Source: Xenopus tropicalis (taxonomy: Eukaryota; Chordata; Amphibia; Anura; Pipidae). Taken from it: a stretch of 64,000 nt of DNA. Position numbers and translations under genes: made by a program. Under the pieces are notes generated by a model that made no database searches, had not been told where the DNA came from, and saw only the letters and a list, made by a program, of their open reading frames with translations. Location of the stretch: assembly GCF_000004195.4 (NCBI RefSeq), contig NC_030677.2, positions 69,464,222 through 69,528,221 of the forward strand, in the 5' to 3' direction. Position 1 is the stretch's first letter; every line of letters starts with the position of its first letter. Shown piece by piece: positions 48,246-60,474 of the stretch.

Positions 48246-49874
48246 TGTGATAAAGAATGCAACGTTTTCTGAGTTGCTATGTTATGTGAATCTAACTAAT
48301 TCGCCTTGTATTGTGACTTACATAAAGTGTATGTTGAGAATCAGCCCTTAAGCTTAAGTAAATATTAGCAACCAAAAGCATGTGCTCTGAATCAGAAGAA
48401 GAAAAGATGGGCAGCTCCTGGGGGCATTTTTAAGGCACAGACCTTCACTACTGTCATAGCCCAAAATCGAATATGTAGAAATTCTAGCTCACTTCTTTGG
48501 TAAGGTTTAGTTCTCCTTAAATCCTTAGTGGTTATTTAAAAAGCACTTTCATCAGGGGTCTGCAGCTAGCACCATACTAAAACCTGCAGCTAGATGCAGA
48601 GCAGAGAACCAGTGGGAGCAAGGCAGTGTTATCCTTACCACTTGCAAGGTGAAAATTTATAGGGGGTATATAAAAAAGATATAATAATACTTTATGCCAC
48701 TGTGTAACTTTAATATTTCATGAGTGCTGACAAAGGGGGGTCCCACTGCTGTACTGATGTGAGATACTTTTGTAACATAGCAAGGCCCTTTTGTGTTACT
48801 TGTAAACATAAAAATGCAGATAATTGCTTTGGGAACTAGTGGAGGCTTGTTCCACAGTGATGAATACAAAAGTACATTTCTCAGCAACAAAAAATAATGA
48901 ACTAAAAAAAAAGTATATCAATTTATGCCACAAAATACATTACTGGAGCTGAAATGCAAAAATCATATTTTGTATTACTGAATATTGAGGGCTCTGCCAT
49001 TTACATGAAAATCTTCCTCCAACACTCCTAATTAATCAAGTTTCGTTCATAATCAACACAGAAAAAATTAGGCTCTTGTACTTGATTAAATACTTAGAAC
49101 AGTTCATGCTTTGCATACATATAGATGTTAAAAACAAGGAATAAAAAACATGTTCATTAAAGGTATGGGTTTATTAAAATTGTATACATTTTTCGAATGT
49201 GAGATTTCTGATTTTGTTTTATTTTTTGAGTTTTTTTATCAGTTGAATTTGTAATATTGAAGCAATGTGATTTCCTTAAACATGTGCAAAACTAGCACCA
49301 GGTCTTATCCATAGTAGTGTTTTCTATGTAATGATTAGATGCTGCAGTACAAACAATTTGATTTTATTACATAATCCCTAAGACAAATCCATAATAATAT
49401 GAATTCAAAAGATGTCTATACAACGTTACTGCCAGGCATTAAACCTGATCCTTCATAAAAGTAACATTAGTTGAAGCAAGACTTCTCCTTAACTATTTTT
49501 TTATCATTAATGAAATCTGGCTAGAGATCAATAAAATACAATACCAAAATTCTTGTTCAGGAAACCACAATATTTCAAATTAATGTGGCTCTTTCCTCTA
49601 AACTAGGATAACACCATTCATATAATATTTCTACTTTAATTTCATTTCATTTTCTTCCATTAAAACACGTTGCTGAATTATTGAAAAGTCTCTAAAATCA
49701 TTATTTGTTAAGTGTTCAGGCTTTGATCTTTAAGTAAAGGAAATATAGAATATTTCTTATAATGAAACCAAATATTTAAATCATTTGTAAAATGCACTCA
49801 ATAAACGGTACAATTTATTTTATCAACCTCAAAGAGTCTGTCCTTATTATTGGTCTTTTATGACAGGTTAAGTT
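48246..49874 (-). other. arsj: arsj intron 1, featureless stretch
   Basis: AT-rich, no exon and no repeat ends recognised. Confidence 0.5.
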
Positions 49875-50189
49875 TTAAAGTGGCCATACATAGGCAGATT
49901 TAAGCTGCCACTTCAGACCGATTCGGCAGCTTATCTACCCGTGTATGGGGCCCTTCAATGGCCCTACCCAACCGATATCTGGCCGAAAATCCTTCAGATA
50001 CCAATCGGGCAGGTTTGATTTTCCCATGTCAAAGCCCACATCAGCTTGTTGATTCAGTCCTTGTCCCAACTGCCTGTATTCCTGTCATTGTGATCCAGTT
50101 GTTTGGCCCTAGACACAAATGATGAGATCAGCCTGATATTACATACTGGGAAAAGATCCACTCATTTGGAGACCAAATGGCCAGCTTAA
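49875..50189. mobile_element. GGCCATACAC MITE, copy 2
   Basis: It opens TTAAAGTGGCCATACATAGG and ends AATGGCCAGCTTAA, with TTAA at both borders. The inside has GACCGATTCGGCAGCTTATC and ACCCAACCGATATCTGGCCG, as is usual in this family. See 14302-14571. Confidence 0.75.
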
Positions 50190-51529
50190 CGGTCTTGTTG
50201 AGCTGTAAATCATAATAAAACCATTACAAATGTTTGCATATGGTAAAATACAAAGACTGAACTATCAGTGAGCCTTGAATTTAAGTCATAGACAAAATGA
50301 TACTAGCCCTGGAGCAAATATAACTTTTTAATTGTAGAATAGAAACTATTCTTGTCCTTAGGGTCAAGTGGACCATACAGACCCATGGCTGCTATACGTT
50401 AGCAGCAGAACCTTCAACTAACACATTAATCAAATGTTATTGAATAACAGATACTAGTAATTTACAACAAATAAACAAATGTAGACAATAAATTTTGCCC
50501 TTTTTGTAAGTAGAGTGTTTTCTTCACAACAGGGTGTTAATTAATTTCCCCACAAGTAGTTGGGGGAAGATAGGAATGAATATGAATGACAAGAAGAAAA
50601 TAACAGTGGTCCTACATAAATTTGCGATGCCCTACAGGAAAGCACAGCTAGATAATAAAGAATATCACCTCAAATGGACAATGCAACCTATGTGCCATTT
50701 TAAGAAGTGTGCTTCTTACAGCAGTGTATCTGAGACATAAGCTATTCATTTCCCACAAGTCCTCTAGAAAGGAAATTATTAGAGAATGAGTTTTCATAAT
50801 ATATAGTTTGAGTTTGTTATAAGGAAATGTATTAATGTTTTATATAAGTTGTAGTAAGCGTTGTATTAAATGATACGTTATTAAGGGTAAGCTATTTATA
50901 GCAATTAACAAGAACATCTATTTTTGTATGGCTATGGTACTCAATTTCTTAGTAGTTCTGATGGCTGTGAAGACATTTATGCCTAGGGTATCTTGGGATT
51001 ATAGTTCTTTAGGTATATGATCCATCATCCCTTTCTTGCTTCTTTCAAATGATATCGCAAATCACACCACCAGAGGTATGTCAAGTCTGTGTAAATGTAA
51101 TAATACAGCAATGTGATCAGGCTTACACTACTAACCCTGTCACAGTCTATAATCCTAAACTAAGCTTGATTGATGGATTGCATCTAAGCTCAATACTCTA
51201 TAAGGGAATTTTCTAGTTTCTAGGTGGAAAGTACAGAAAAACACTTCCTCTAGTCCACCTTCTATTTTATTTTAAGTTCTGTTGGCGATATAGACTTGTC
51301 ATATTTATTAAACAAAAGTACTAAGCTTATGGAAAATAAAATGATTGATGACCCAAGTACATCTGCATTATTACATCCCACTACATTGTCTAAAATGTTA
51401 TATAAATTAAAAGACCCATCTAGATTTTTGCAATTACACATTTTTCTTGCAAAAAATGATTCCCGTCTAAACATAAAATTAAATTCTTTTAATTATACAA
51501 CTAGGCTACCCAATTTGCATGAAAAGATA
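50190..51529 (-). other. arsj: arsj intron 1, between two transposons
   Basis: AT-rich. A plus-strand frame stays open from 51254 up to the Tc1 insertion. I do not recognise its product (see findings). Confidence 0.45.
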
Positions 51530-51752
51530 TACAGTGGAGGAAATAATTATTTGACCCCTCACTGATTTTGTAAGTTTGTCCAATGACAAAGAAATGAAAA
51601 GTCTCAGAACAGTATCATTTCAATGGTAGGTTTATTTTAACAGTGGCAGATAGCACATCAAAAGGAAAATCGAAAAAATAACTTTAAATAAAAGATAGCA
51701 ACTGATTTGCATTTCATTGAGTGAAATAAGTTTTTGAACCCCTACCAACCAT
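51530..51752. repeat. Tc1 left inverted repeat
   Basis: Starts CAGTGGAGGAAATAATT and ends near AGTTTTTGAACCCCT. It contains AAAGTCTCAGAACAGTATCA and other blocks that recur inverted at the right. Confidence 0.9.
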
Positions 51753-51896
51753 TAAGAGTTCTGGCTCCCACAGAGTGGTTAGACACTTCTACTCAATTAG
51801 TCAACCTCATTAAGGACACCTGTCTTAACTAGTCACCTGTATAAAAGACACCTGTCCACAGAATCAATCAATCAAGCAGACTCCAAACTCTCCAAC

Positions 51897-52914
51897 ATGG
51901 GAAAGACCAAAGAGCTGTCCAAGGATGTCAGAGACAAAATTGTAGACCTGCACAAGGCTGGAATGGGCTACAAAACCATTAGCAAGAAGCTGGGAGAGAA
52001 GGTGACAACTGTTGGTGCGATTGTTCGAAAATGGAAGGAGCACAAAATGACCATCAATCGACCTCGCTCTGGGGCTCCACGCAAGATCTCACCTCGTGGG
52101 GTGTCAATGATTCTGAGAAAGGTGAAAAAGCATCCTAGAACTACACGGGAGGAGTTAGTTAATGACCTCAAATTAGCAGGGACCACAGTCACCAAGAAAA
52201 CCATTGGAAACACATTACACCGCAATGGATTAAAATCCTGCAGGGCTCGCAAGGTCCCCCTGCTCAAGAAGGCACATGTGCAGGCCCGTCTGAAGTTTGC
52301 CAATGAACACCTGAATGATTCTGTGAGTGACTGGGAGAAGGTGCTGTGGTCTGATGAGACCAAAATAGAGCTCTTTGGCATTAACTCAACTCGCTGTGTT
52401 TGGAGGAAGAAAAATGCTGCCTATGACCCCCAAAACACCGTCCCCACTGTCAAGCATGGGGGTGGAAACATTTTGGGGGTGTTTTTCTGCTAAGGGCACA
52501 GGACAACTTATTTGCATTAACGGGAAAATGGACGGAGCCATGTATCGTGAAATCCTGAACAACAACCTCCTTCCCTCTGCCAGGAAACTGAAAATGGGTT
52601 GTGGATGGGTGTTCCAGCACGACAATGACCCAAAACATACAGCAAAGGCAACAAAGGAGTGGCTCAAGAAGAAGCACATTAAGGTCATGGAGTGGCCTAG
52701 TCAGTCTCCGGACCTTAATCCAATAGAAAACCTATGGAGGGAGCTCAAGCTCAGAGTTGCACAGAGACAGCCTCGAAACCTTAGGGATTTAGAGATGATC
52801 TGCAAAGAGGAGTGGACCAACATTCCTCCTAAAATGTGCGCAAACTTGGTCATCAATTACAAGAAACGTTTGACCTCTGTGCTTGCAAACAAGGGTTTTT
52901 CCACTAAGTATTAA
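51897..52914 (+). pseudogene. Tc1 transposase, one frameshift
   Basis: The ATG at 51897 ([10 protein letters not shown]) opens the transposase. It begins with two helix-turn-helix DNA-binding halves separated by an arginine-rich [10 protein letters not shown] (about residues 54-63), then the DDE catalytic domain. Asp153 in WSDETKIE is the first catalytic residue. The second Asp (QHDNDPKHT) and the Glu ([10 protein letters not shown]) lie in the downstream frame, with the 34-residue spacing of Tc1. At about 52470-52485 the frame jumps: ORF 1 runs out at 52493 after GGGNIL, while the proper text ([10 protein letters not shown]) continues in another frame to TAA at 52912-52914. A loss of about 5 bases after ATTTTG explains this. 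Otherwise no stop interrupts the gene. It is a dead or recently broken copy; the terminal repeats could still be mobilised by a transposase made elsewhere. Confidence 0.93.
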
Positions 52915-52927
52915 GTCTTTTTTTGTT

Positions 52928-53142
52928 AGAGGGTTCAAAAACTTATTTCACTCAATGAAATGCAAATCAGTTGCTATCTTTTATTTAAAGTAATTTTTTC
53001 GATTTTCCTTTTGATGTGCTATCTGCCACTGTTAAAATAAACCTACCATTGAAATGATACTGTTCTGAGACTTTTCATTTCTTTGTCATTGGACAAACTT
53101 ACAAAATCAGTGAGGGGTCAAATAATTATTTCCTCCACTGTA
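52928..53142. repeat. Tc1 right inverted repeat
   Basis: Inverse of the left repeat, from GGGTTCAAAAACTTATTTCA to CCTCCACTGTA. Confidence 0.9.
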
Positions 53143-53261
53143 ATTGTATAATTAAATTACAATTGCACAATTGCACACTGTTTAAAAGCTGCTTTAACAC
53201 GAGTCTTGGTCCTTCAATTTGATTAAACATAACCTACTGTTTTTACCTCTTCTCCTCTTTA

Positions 53262-54035
53262 GTTCAGGGCGGGGACTAGGGGTAGGCAAAAATGGGGGAA
53301 CTGCCTACAATGCAACAGTGGGGGGGTGGCCTGGTGCCCTAGGCAACCTGGTCAACTTGGCTGCCTTCCTCCCCCTCCGTGTGTGCTTGCACGCATGAAC
53401 AAACGAGTGCATGATGCACATTCACAGGGCGGCCCGGTTGTGGGCCACTGGAAGGGGGACTGTAGCAGGGCTGTGGAGTCGGAGTCGAGGAGTCGGAAGC
53501 AATTTTGGGTACCTGGAGTCGGAGTCGGCAAAAAATGAACCGACTCCGACTCCTACTAAATTTAAATGGGAATAAAAAAAAAAAATAAAGCAAGTTTAAA
53601 TGTCCCAATTCACAAACAGTCATAATTAATTACTTCTCTGTTATAAGAATAAAGCCCAATGCACGCAGTGCATAAACGATGAGTGACCATGAAGCATGCT
53701 TTTTATTGACTGTATGAATGTATAAAATACATTAGCATATTAAAAACAGAGGAGTTGGAGTCATGGAGTCGGAAGTATCAAAAACTGTCGGAGAATTTAT
53801 CTACCGACTCCACAGCCCTGTACTGTAGTGAGGGGGAAAGTGCCCAGAACTAGAGGTAGGTGAAAGAAGATGTTGCCAACCCCAGGTTTGGGATCTCTTA
53901 ACCCCACCACTTATTTCCTGGTCCCTCCCCCCTGCACGCCGTCTGCACGCTTTAGTGCTGTGCTCCCCCCTCAATGGCGCGCATGTGGTCATTCATGCGC
54001 GCATTTGTGCATGCGTGGGGGGATACTGAATCTTG
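53262..54035. repeat. 'CCCTAGGCAACC' repeat interrupted by a hAT MITE
   Basis: GGACTAGGGGTAGGCAAAAA and GTGCCCTAGGCAACCTGG on the left side continue on the right with TAGAGGTAGGTGAAAGAAGA and GGCGCGCATGTGGTCATTC. The C/CpG-rich flanks stand out. The element at 53466-53820 splits it. Confidence 0.55.
53458..53828. mobile_element. hAT MITE (GGAGTCGGAGTCG) with 8-bp target duplication
   Basis: The element is 53466-53820: CAGGGCTGTGGAGTCGGAGT at the left, ACCGACTCCACAGCCCTG at the right. Flanks GACTGTAG (53458-53465) and TACTGTAG (53821-53828) are an 8-bp duplication with one change. Subterminal GGAGTCGGAGTCG units are repeated and inverted. There is no transposase. Confidence 0.88.
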
Positions 54036-55404
54036 CTCATTCCAGCATTAGGTCAATATCTAGCTTCAAATTACAACATCAGTCATTTTCCTCCCATCAG
54101 TTACATTATTTGCTACTACTGTATTAACAAAAAAGAGGTTGGTATGTTGTTATGATACCTAATACAATGGCAAAATATATGGCTCAGACTTTGATGCAAA
54201 GCCTAAAGACCACAACACCAAGTTAAAGGGAAATCCCACAAACAAGTTGCCAGGAATGTACCCGTTTTAATCTGTTTTCTCAAGAGAATCCAGTAATTAA
54301 ACCTGAAAGCACCCTTTATCTTAGTTTTAGGGTCCCCCACAGCCACATTCATCATTGTGGATTTGTACTTAGTAGTTAGTAGAGAATGTTATCATAGTTT
54401 GAATGTATAAAAAAAAATAAAAAAGGGAACTCATCTTCAAAACAGCATACTTTAACTGGGTAGTTTAGATATAGTGAATTTTGTTATATCATTAAGTTTG
54501 GTAGAACTGCAATGTTTTGTCTATTATTATAGAAAAAGTCAAGCTGTGATAAATAGACATTTAAATTGTTCTATGTGCTGAAGAATGTGCAATGAAAGTC
54601 CTGATTAATAAGCTTGCATTCTCATATCATAAACTGTTATCTTTTGATGCTATTGCCTTGTGAGTTTCTCAGCTCAATAACTATTCACAATTCATAGATA
54701 AATGATGTTATCATTGGGCATGACTAAATGAATTATTAATACCCTTGCACACTGATAATGTAAATTTTTCATTTATGCTAAAACCTTCTATTCTAATCTC
54801 ATTATCAAGTACATGAAGGAAACTAAATGTTTCTCAGTACAACGCGTACTTTCAACAGCAGTGACACTACACAGCTCCCAGAAATATTTATTTTAAATTA
54901 AAAGAAAAAGATTGCACCGGGGAACAGTTAACTGGTATAAACTTGGCAAATGCTTTCTGAAGCCATAAAATAAACACAACTCAGGCATTTGAAATGCATC
55001 ATTAATTGTATGATTTCTCTATATTCATAAAAACTTAACACCTCTTGTGTTATTGAGTTCAATAGATCTTACCTCATTAAACCTCATAAAAGTTTACACC
55101 CTCTTGACCAAATATTAGGTCAATAAACACCTACAGTAATATGAAAAAGAATGGACACCCTCTATTAGATCTGTAGATTCACACAGATCTTGCCATGAGT
55201 TACTGTACCTGGGCAAACTCAGTGCCTTTTATTACCTTTTGTCAAATTACATTCTGTTATGTGCTTTGGAATTTTTATATAATTTTAGAACTTGGTAAAG
55301 CCCTCCCTCTCCTGCTTAATTTGATACTATTGGCTGGCAAGATTTCAGCCAATGGGATCAATAAAATGCAAATGAAGCAGGAGAGGTAAAGAAAATATTG
55401 TTCC
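54036..55404 (-). other. arsj: arsj intron 1, featureless stretch
   Basis: AT-rich, no exon or repeat end recognised. Confidence 0.5.
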
Positions 55405-55635
55405 TTTTTTTTTTTAAAATTCAATTTTTATTTGTTTTTATCGAGAAAAATAAGTTGGGATTACAGAAAAAAGAAGGGTAGGGGTGTGTTGCATAGCCAA
55501 TAAAAGGAATATAGAAAAAAAATTTGGTCTGTTATTAACTGTTTGTTAATATATGTAAACATATAATGTCTAATGTAACATACAGTTGTTTGTTTTTAAA
55601 ATACAGAGACACATTTAGTTTTTTAACTCACACTA

Positions 55636-56103
55636 ACGAGCACATTTACGAAGATCAGATTTTTTCTGGGCTTAAACCACGATATGGAAAAATTTGGAGT
55701 AACCATGATAATTTCTGAAGTTTTGAAAATGCTTTTATCGTTCGTAAGAAAATATCGCAGTTGTGTTCTGAAGGTCAAGATATTTTTGTGCCCAAAAGTT
55801 TATTATGCCAAAAACCTTTCTGGCTTTGATGCCTTCCATGTCTGGCTTTGGAAGCCTTCCATAGGACTGAATGGCACTTCACAGATCAAACCTGGCGAAA
55901 TGATTGTCCCGAGGAAAGTGAACCAAAATGTTAACGAATTACAAAATGTTTGTATTCTTTGCACAAAATGTGATTTTTTTCATGGAAATGTAACGAAAAG
56001 AAAACTCGTGGAATTTTAACGAACTTTTCGCATACATTCCGAAATGTTCTATAAGTTAGAAAAAATATGAAATTATCTCAAAATTGTTTTGTAAATGGAC
56101 CCC
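55636..56103. mobile_element. MITE-like insertion in the LINE 3' region
   Basis: The ends (CACATTTACGAAGATCAGA and the inverse of TTTTGTAAATGGACCC) are loosely inverted. The inside has scattered TTCG/CGAA motifs foreign to the LINE. It begins where the ORF2 C-terminal similarity stops. Confidence 0.5.
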
Positions 56104-56109
56104 TAAATG

Positions 56110-58490
56110 TGTGTTAGTACAAGGAGAGCAGGCTCTTTCATTGTGCCATGACAGTGTTCTTGACAGTTGCATTGCTTTGTAATATGTATATATCCATGGG
56201 AGCCCTAGACCTCCTTTTCCTTTTGTGCTGGTCAATGTTTCAAATGCTATTCTTGGTTTTGAATTTTTCCAAATGAATTTGGATAATTTTGTTTTCATCT
56301 TGTCAAAAAAGGTTTTGGGAATATTAATTGGGACATTTAACAATGTTTTAACATTGTTGATTTGGCCAAACCAAGAAATACATTTATTGGTACATTTTTG
56401 TATATCTTTGTCTATGACCTCAAATATTAGTAAATAGATCCTCTGGTATAGATGTTTTTCATCTTGGGTTAATTGTATTCCTAAATATTTGATTGCATCT
56501 TTTGCCCATTTGAAACAGAATTTTTTTAGAATTTGTGAGCCTTATGCTGGGACATATTAATATTTAGTAATTCTGATTTATTATAATTGATTTTAAAATT
56601 AGATAATGAAATAAAATTATTCATTAATTTCATCACATTCAGTATAGTAATATGGGGTTGGGTTATGTAGAATAATAAATCATCTGCAAAAGCAAATTTT
56701 GTCTAATGGCAATTAGTAGAGTCTCAATAGTTAGTACAAATAACAATGGGGATAGGGGCAGCCCTGTCTTGTTCCATTTTTTTTATCATGAATTTATCAG
56801 ATAACGTACCATTTACTCTTATTCTCACATTAGGACACTGGTATAAAGACATTATCTTATCAACTTATATTTTGCCAAAACCCATTGCATCTAAAACGAT
56901 TTCCATGTAGAGCCAATCAATTCTGTTGAATGCTTTATCAGCATCCATAGATTTGATTAAAGCTTCTTTCTTTCTAGGTTTCATAACTTTAATTATGTTT
57001 ATTGATCTTATAGTATTGTTTTTCCTTTCTTTTCCAGGTATGAAAACCAGATTGATCAGTGTGGATCATAGATGGTAAGTATATTTTAATTTGTTTTGCT
57101 AGGAGTTTGCCCAAAAAAATTTGGTCCATGTTAATAATAGAAATTGGTCTGAAACTAGAACCTTTACCAGGTTTTGGGATTACAGTTATATGTGCTTCTT
57201 GAGATTGTTCTGGTAAATGGATATTTCGGTTTTGAGAACGATATAGTTTAAGGAGAATTGGGTTAAGTATAGTAGCAAATGTTTTATAGTAATGGGCTGT
57301 AAAACAGTGTGGTACAGCTTTGGTACTTGCCTAAAGGTAGTTCTTTAATTACTCTTGTAAGTTCTTTAATAGTAAATGGTTTGTCCAGGTTTGTTGAAAT
57401 TATTTTATCTAATCTGGGTAAGTTTAGTTGGGATAAAAAACTTTTTGTTCTTTTTTATTCTCTTCGCATCTACAATTTGTCCATTGTTTATTTAAATTTT
57501 ATAGATTAGAATAATTTTCTTAAAAGCAGTTTGCTATTTCTGATGTTTTGTTTACAAGTTGTTGCTTATGATTTTTCATTTTTTAAATATATTTTAGTAA
57601 ACTGTGTTTTTAGCATATTTGCCAATTTGCATTTGATTCTCATAAATGCCTTATTTGATTCCTTAGCTTCCAGTTGGGCGATTTTATGTTGTGTTTCTAG
57701 GGTTTTAATTTATTTAAGTAATTTAACTATATATTTTTTCCTTTCTCTTTTACAGAATGCTCCCAAAGAAATCAAGTGACCTTGTATTGTACATTTATGG
57801 GCTTCCCATCTAACGTGGTGAAATTTCTTGTTCTAAGTTATCAATAAAAATTTGTATTTTTTATGTAAATCATTGTAAATGAGACTGTCATTCATCCTCC
57901 AGTAAAAAAATTATCTCAATAAAGTTGGTAATTAAAAAAAGTGACTGGACAATGGTCTGATTAAAATGAATAATCTATTACAACCTTTAGGATTATCTCC
58001 AACCATTTATGTTAACAAAATATAGTCAATTCTAGCGTGATTCCTATGAACACATGAATAATGAGTATAATCCCTTTCATGTGAACTAAATATTCTCCAT
58101 GTATCAGAAAGAAGGTTAGTATGTAATGCTTGGTTTACCCCTCTTATCATGGATAATGGGAAGTAAGATTTCCTGGATGATGTATATACGAGGGGAATTA
58201 GTGGTATATTAAAATCTCCTCCTACAAATACAATTCCTTCTTTGAAGGATTTCAATTTATCTAATATCTCTTTTAAAGTTTCAATTGGTTCAAATAAATA
58301 TTAGTAATTTTAGTATCATATAGGGAACCTTTTACCATAATACATTTACCATCTTTTTGTGTATACATATTTTTATGAGTTCACCATTTGTTTTTTTCTC
58401 TGTATTGTTATATATGTTGTATATTTATATTATCATATGCTCTATGATACATTTTTGGAGTAGCATTCTCCTTAAAATGGGTTTCTTGAT
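56110..58490 (-). pseudogene. L1 ORF2 remains (endonuclease and reverse transcriptase)
   Basis: The endonuclease part shows YQETHFK (58490 side), then GGDFNIPL and HARIDYILL in a clean stretch at 58255-58007. These are the APE-type residues of L1 endonuclease. Further along, reverse-transcriptase text appears in changing frames: RPISI at about 57150, then FADDLLFYI with the catalytic FADD at 56690-56679. The segment from 56343 has [14 protein letters not shown] and GGLGLPWIY, typical of the L1 ORF2 region after the polymerase. The protein would act on its own RNA at nicked DNA; here it is broken throughout. The endonuclease N-terminus is missing because of the insertion at about 58505. Confidence 0.88.
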
Positions 58491-58504
58491 AGACACATAT
58501 AGGG

Positions 58505-58860
58505 GCCAATTTACTAATCCACGAATGGATCGAAAGCGGCCGAATGCGTTTCTTTCGTAATGATCGGTATTTTGCGTTTTTTTCATTGCCGTTGCAACTT
58601 TTTTGTAAACTATCGCGACTTTTTCGTAGCCGTTCCGACTTGTGCGAATTGTCGCGACTTTTTCGTAGCTGTCGGGAAAAAATTGTAAAGGTTTGCAATG
58701 TAGTGTAGAAAAAAAGAAAGAAAAAATAACTATATACAAAAATAACAAGGTAGCGTAAAAAACGCAATTGTCTCCATATTTTCTATAATGTAACAATATT
58801 TATAAAGGTGATCAATAATGTATAATTTATGTACTTTGTACTATCTTATTTGGGGGGTAG
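58505..58860. mobile_element. MITE-like insertion in LINE ORF2
   Basis: It begins GGGGCCAATTTACTAATCC immediately upstream of YQETHF on the gene strand and carries CpG-bearing repeated TCGCGACTTTTTCGTAGC units (two copies), unlike the LINE. The right border is a guess. Confidence 0.45.
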
Positions 58861-59346
58861 TGGAAGAGTCACCTGTAACTGTGATGGTATGAAAAAATAT
58901 CTAACCATAATTCAACCCTGATTATAATTAAATTGAATGTAATAGTAAATCCCACTGGTAAAAATTAACTTGGAAAAACCATGTAATAGAACAAATTAAA
59001 ATTTGTTATTTTCCTTTTATAACTGCTAACACAAAATGAGCTGTGTGTTATTCTTATAAATATGTTAAACACAAAAAGCATTTAGTAAAACATAAGAGGA
59101 AATATTTTCCCTAAAAGCAAACTGGATAGGGAAGAAAGCTTGTTATAAGAAGGTCATGTTTCACTTCTATCCAAAAAAATTATTTCTCTTTCTCCTCATG
59201 ATTTGGGAGTATGTGGAGACTTCCTAGGTTGGTTTAATGAAGTACTCCAAAATTCGGATGCTTTTAGTAATGCAGGTTAAGGCTTGGTAACATTGTCACA
59301 TCCTGGTAAAGGAATCCTTTCAATCTCTAGTTTCTTGCAGAAACCG

Positions 59347-60474
59347 TCAGTTTGGTATTTTGAGAAAAATAAATTGACCATTTTCCATCACTGATAAGCT
59401 GAATGGAAATCCCCACTTGAATTGTAATCCCTTTTCTCTTAATAAGTCAGGTAAAATAAGAGGTTTTAGTAATCTTCTTTTGTTGAGTGTTTTCCATGAT
59501 AAATCCTGGAATAATGTAATTTTGCTTTCTTCAAAGGTGGTGTTTTTTACTTCTCTGGACTTGAGTAAAATGTCCACTTTAAATGTGTAGTCATGAAGGG
59601 CACATAAAAAATCTCTTGAGGAATCAGATGGGGCATTTTTAGTTACTCTATGAAATCTGTCCATTTTGATTTCACTGGTAATTTTGCTATTTAGAATGCT
59701 ATTGAACATTTGGAGTAGTGCTCCTTTAAGTTCTCCTTGTGTGACCACCTCAGGAATTCCCTTTACTCTTATGTTAATCCTTCTTTTTCTGTTTTTAAAA
59801 TCCTCCATTTGTCTTTCAAGCTCATTGATTTGATCTGCTTGTTTGATTACAGTTTTATTGAGGTATGTGTTATGTTTAATAAGTTTTTCTTGCTCCTGCT
59901 CCACTGAATTGGTTCTGGCTGCTATGCATATTACATCTGGCTGCTATGCAATATTACTTTTTTAATATCTCCCAGTTCATCTCTTCTTTAAGCTCCTGAA
60001 GCATATTTTTGATTTCAGCTTTGGATGGGAGGCATTTTAGATAAGATCTGATGTCCTCTTCACCTTTGCTATCTAATTTAGAAAGTTTGTATGAATGTAT
60101 ATCTCTATTTATAAAGCGTTACTTATGTATGCAGCGATGTACAGTAGAATACATTAATACAAACAGGGGGTTATTAAGATAATAATGGATAAATACAAAG
60201 TATAACAATAAATACAGATATATACAGTTGCAACAAGTTAAGAATCAAAGACACAAGAGGATGGAGGTTCCTGCCCATAGAGCTTACAATCTATATGTTT
60301 GTGCTGACTTTCTGTGTCTTTTTCAAGCACGTGTTTCTTTATTGGCGCAATTTTCTATTTAGCCTGCTCATCTATGTTAGCGTCAAATATTGCAGATGCG
60401 TCTTCTGTTTTCTTAGCGATTTTGTTATATTTCGCTTTCGACAGCTGTGCAGGAGTCTTACCTTGTGTTTTCAT
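59347..60474 (-). pseudogene. L1 ORF1 remains, interrupted
   Basis: On the minus strand the ATG at 60474 (MKTQGKTPAQLSKAKYNKIA) opens ORF1; a stop follows EQAK, then the frame goes on to EKDTESQH. After the insertion 60296-60091 it resumes at SKLDSKGEED and LQELKEEM. It then runs openly for 185 codons (59904-59347) as a coiled coil (EQEQEKLIKHN... INELERQMED), an RNA-binding RRM segment beginning RRINIRVKGIPE, and a C-terminal domain with ITLFQDLSWKTLNKRR. This is the usual ORF1p order, an RNA-binding trimer that packages LINE RNA. A small tandem duplication (TGGCTGCTATGCA) near 59917-59951 disrupts the middle. Confidence 0.85.
60091..60296 (-). mobile_element. retroposon tail inserted in L1 ORF1, 6-bp flank repeat
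   Basis: Minus-strand text AGATTGTAAGCTCTATGGGC through to CTTTATAAATAGAG is foreign to ORF1. GTTTGT occurs at 60085-60090 and 60297-60302, a likely target duplication. Removing the insert restores the order of ORF1 sequence. It resembles 33310-33440. Confidence 0.7.

Larger units (their letters stand above)
44092..51529 (-). other. arsj: arsj intron 1, 3' part
   Basis: No other exon is seen. Small repeat scraps are present: 44220-44310 (CCTGATAAAGACAC... AATAAATGTTGC), 44343-44475 (GTTGCTAAGGTAAACAAG, CAGCTGCTGAAATTCC, as in the T2 family), and 47200-47470, mildly CpG-poor and C/A-rich. The rest is AT-rich. Confidence 0.65.
51530..53142 (+). mobile_element. nearly intact Tc1-type transposon
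   Basis: The element is bounded by TA and runs from TACAGTGGAGGAAATAATTA to TAATTATTTCCTCCACTGTA. The inverted repeats are about 215 bp (51532-about 51750 and about 52928-53140) and by eye almost identical. The single gene is on the plus strand, opposite to arsj. The near-identity of long repeats and the almost open gene point to a recent arrival. The size of about 1.6 kb is normal for Tc1. Confidence 0.95.

Noticed and set aside
52375..52520. Separate start for a second transposase gene
   Set aside because: The sequence before about 52475 in that frame is out-of-frame text; the real reading continues from the upstream frame after a small deletion.
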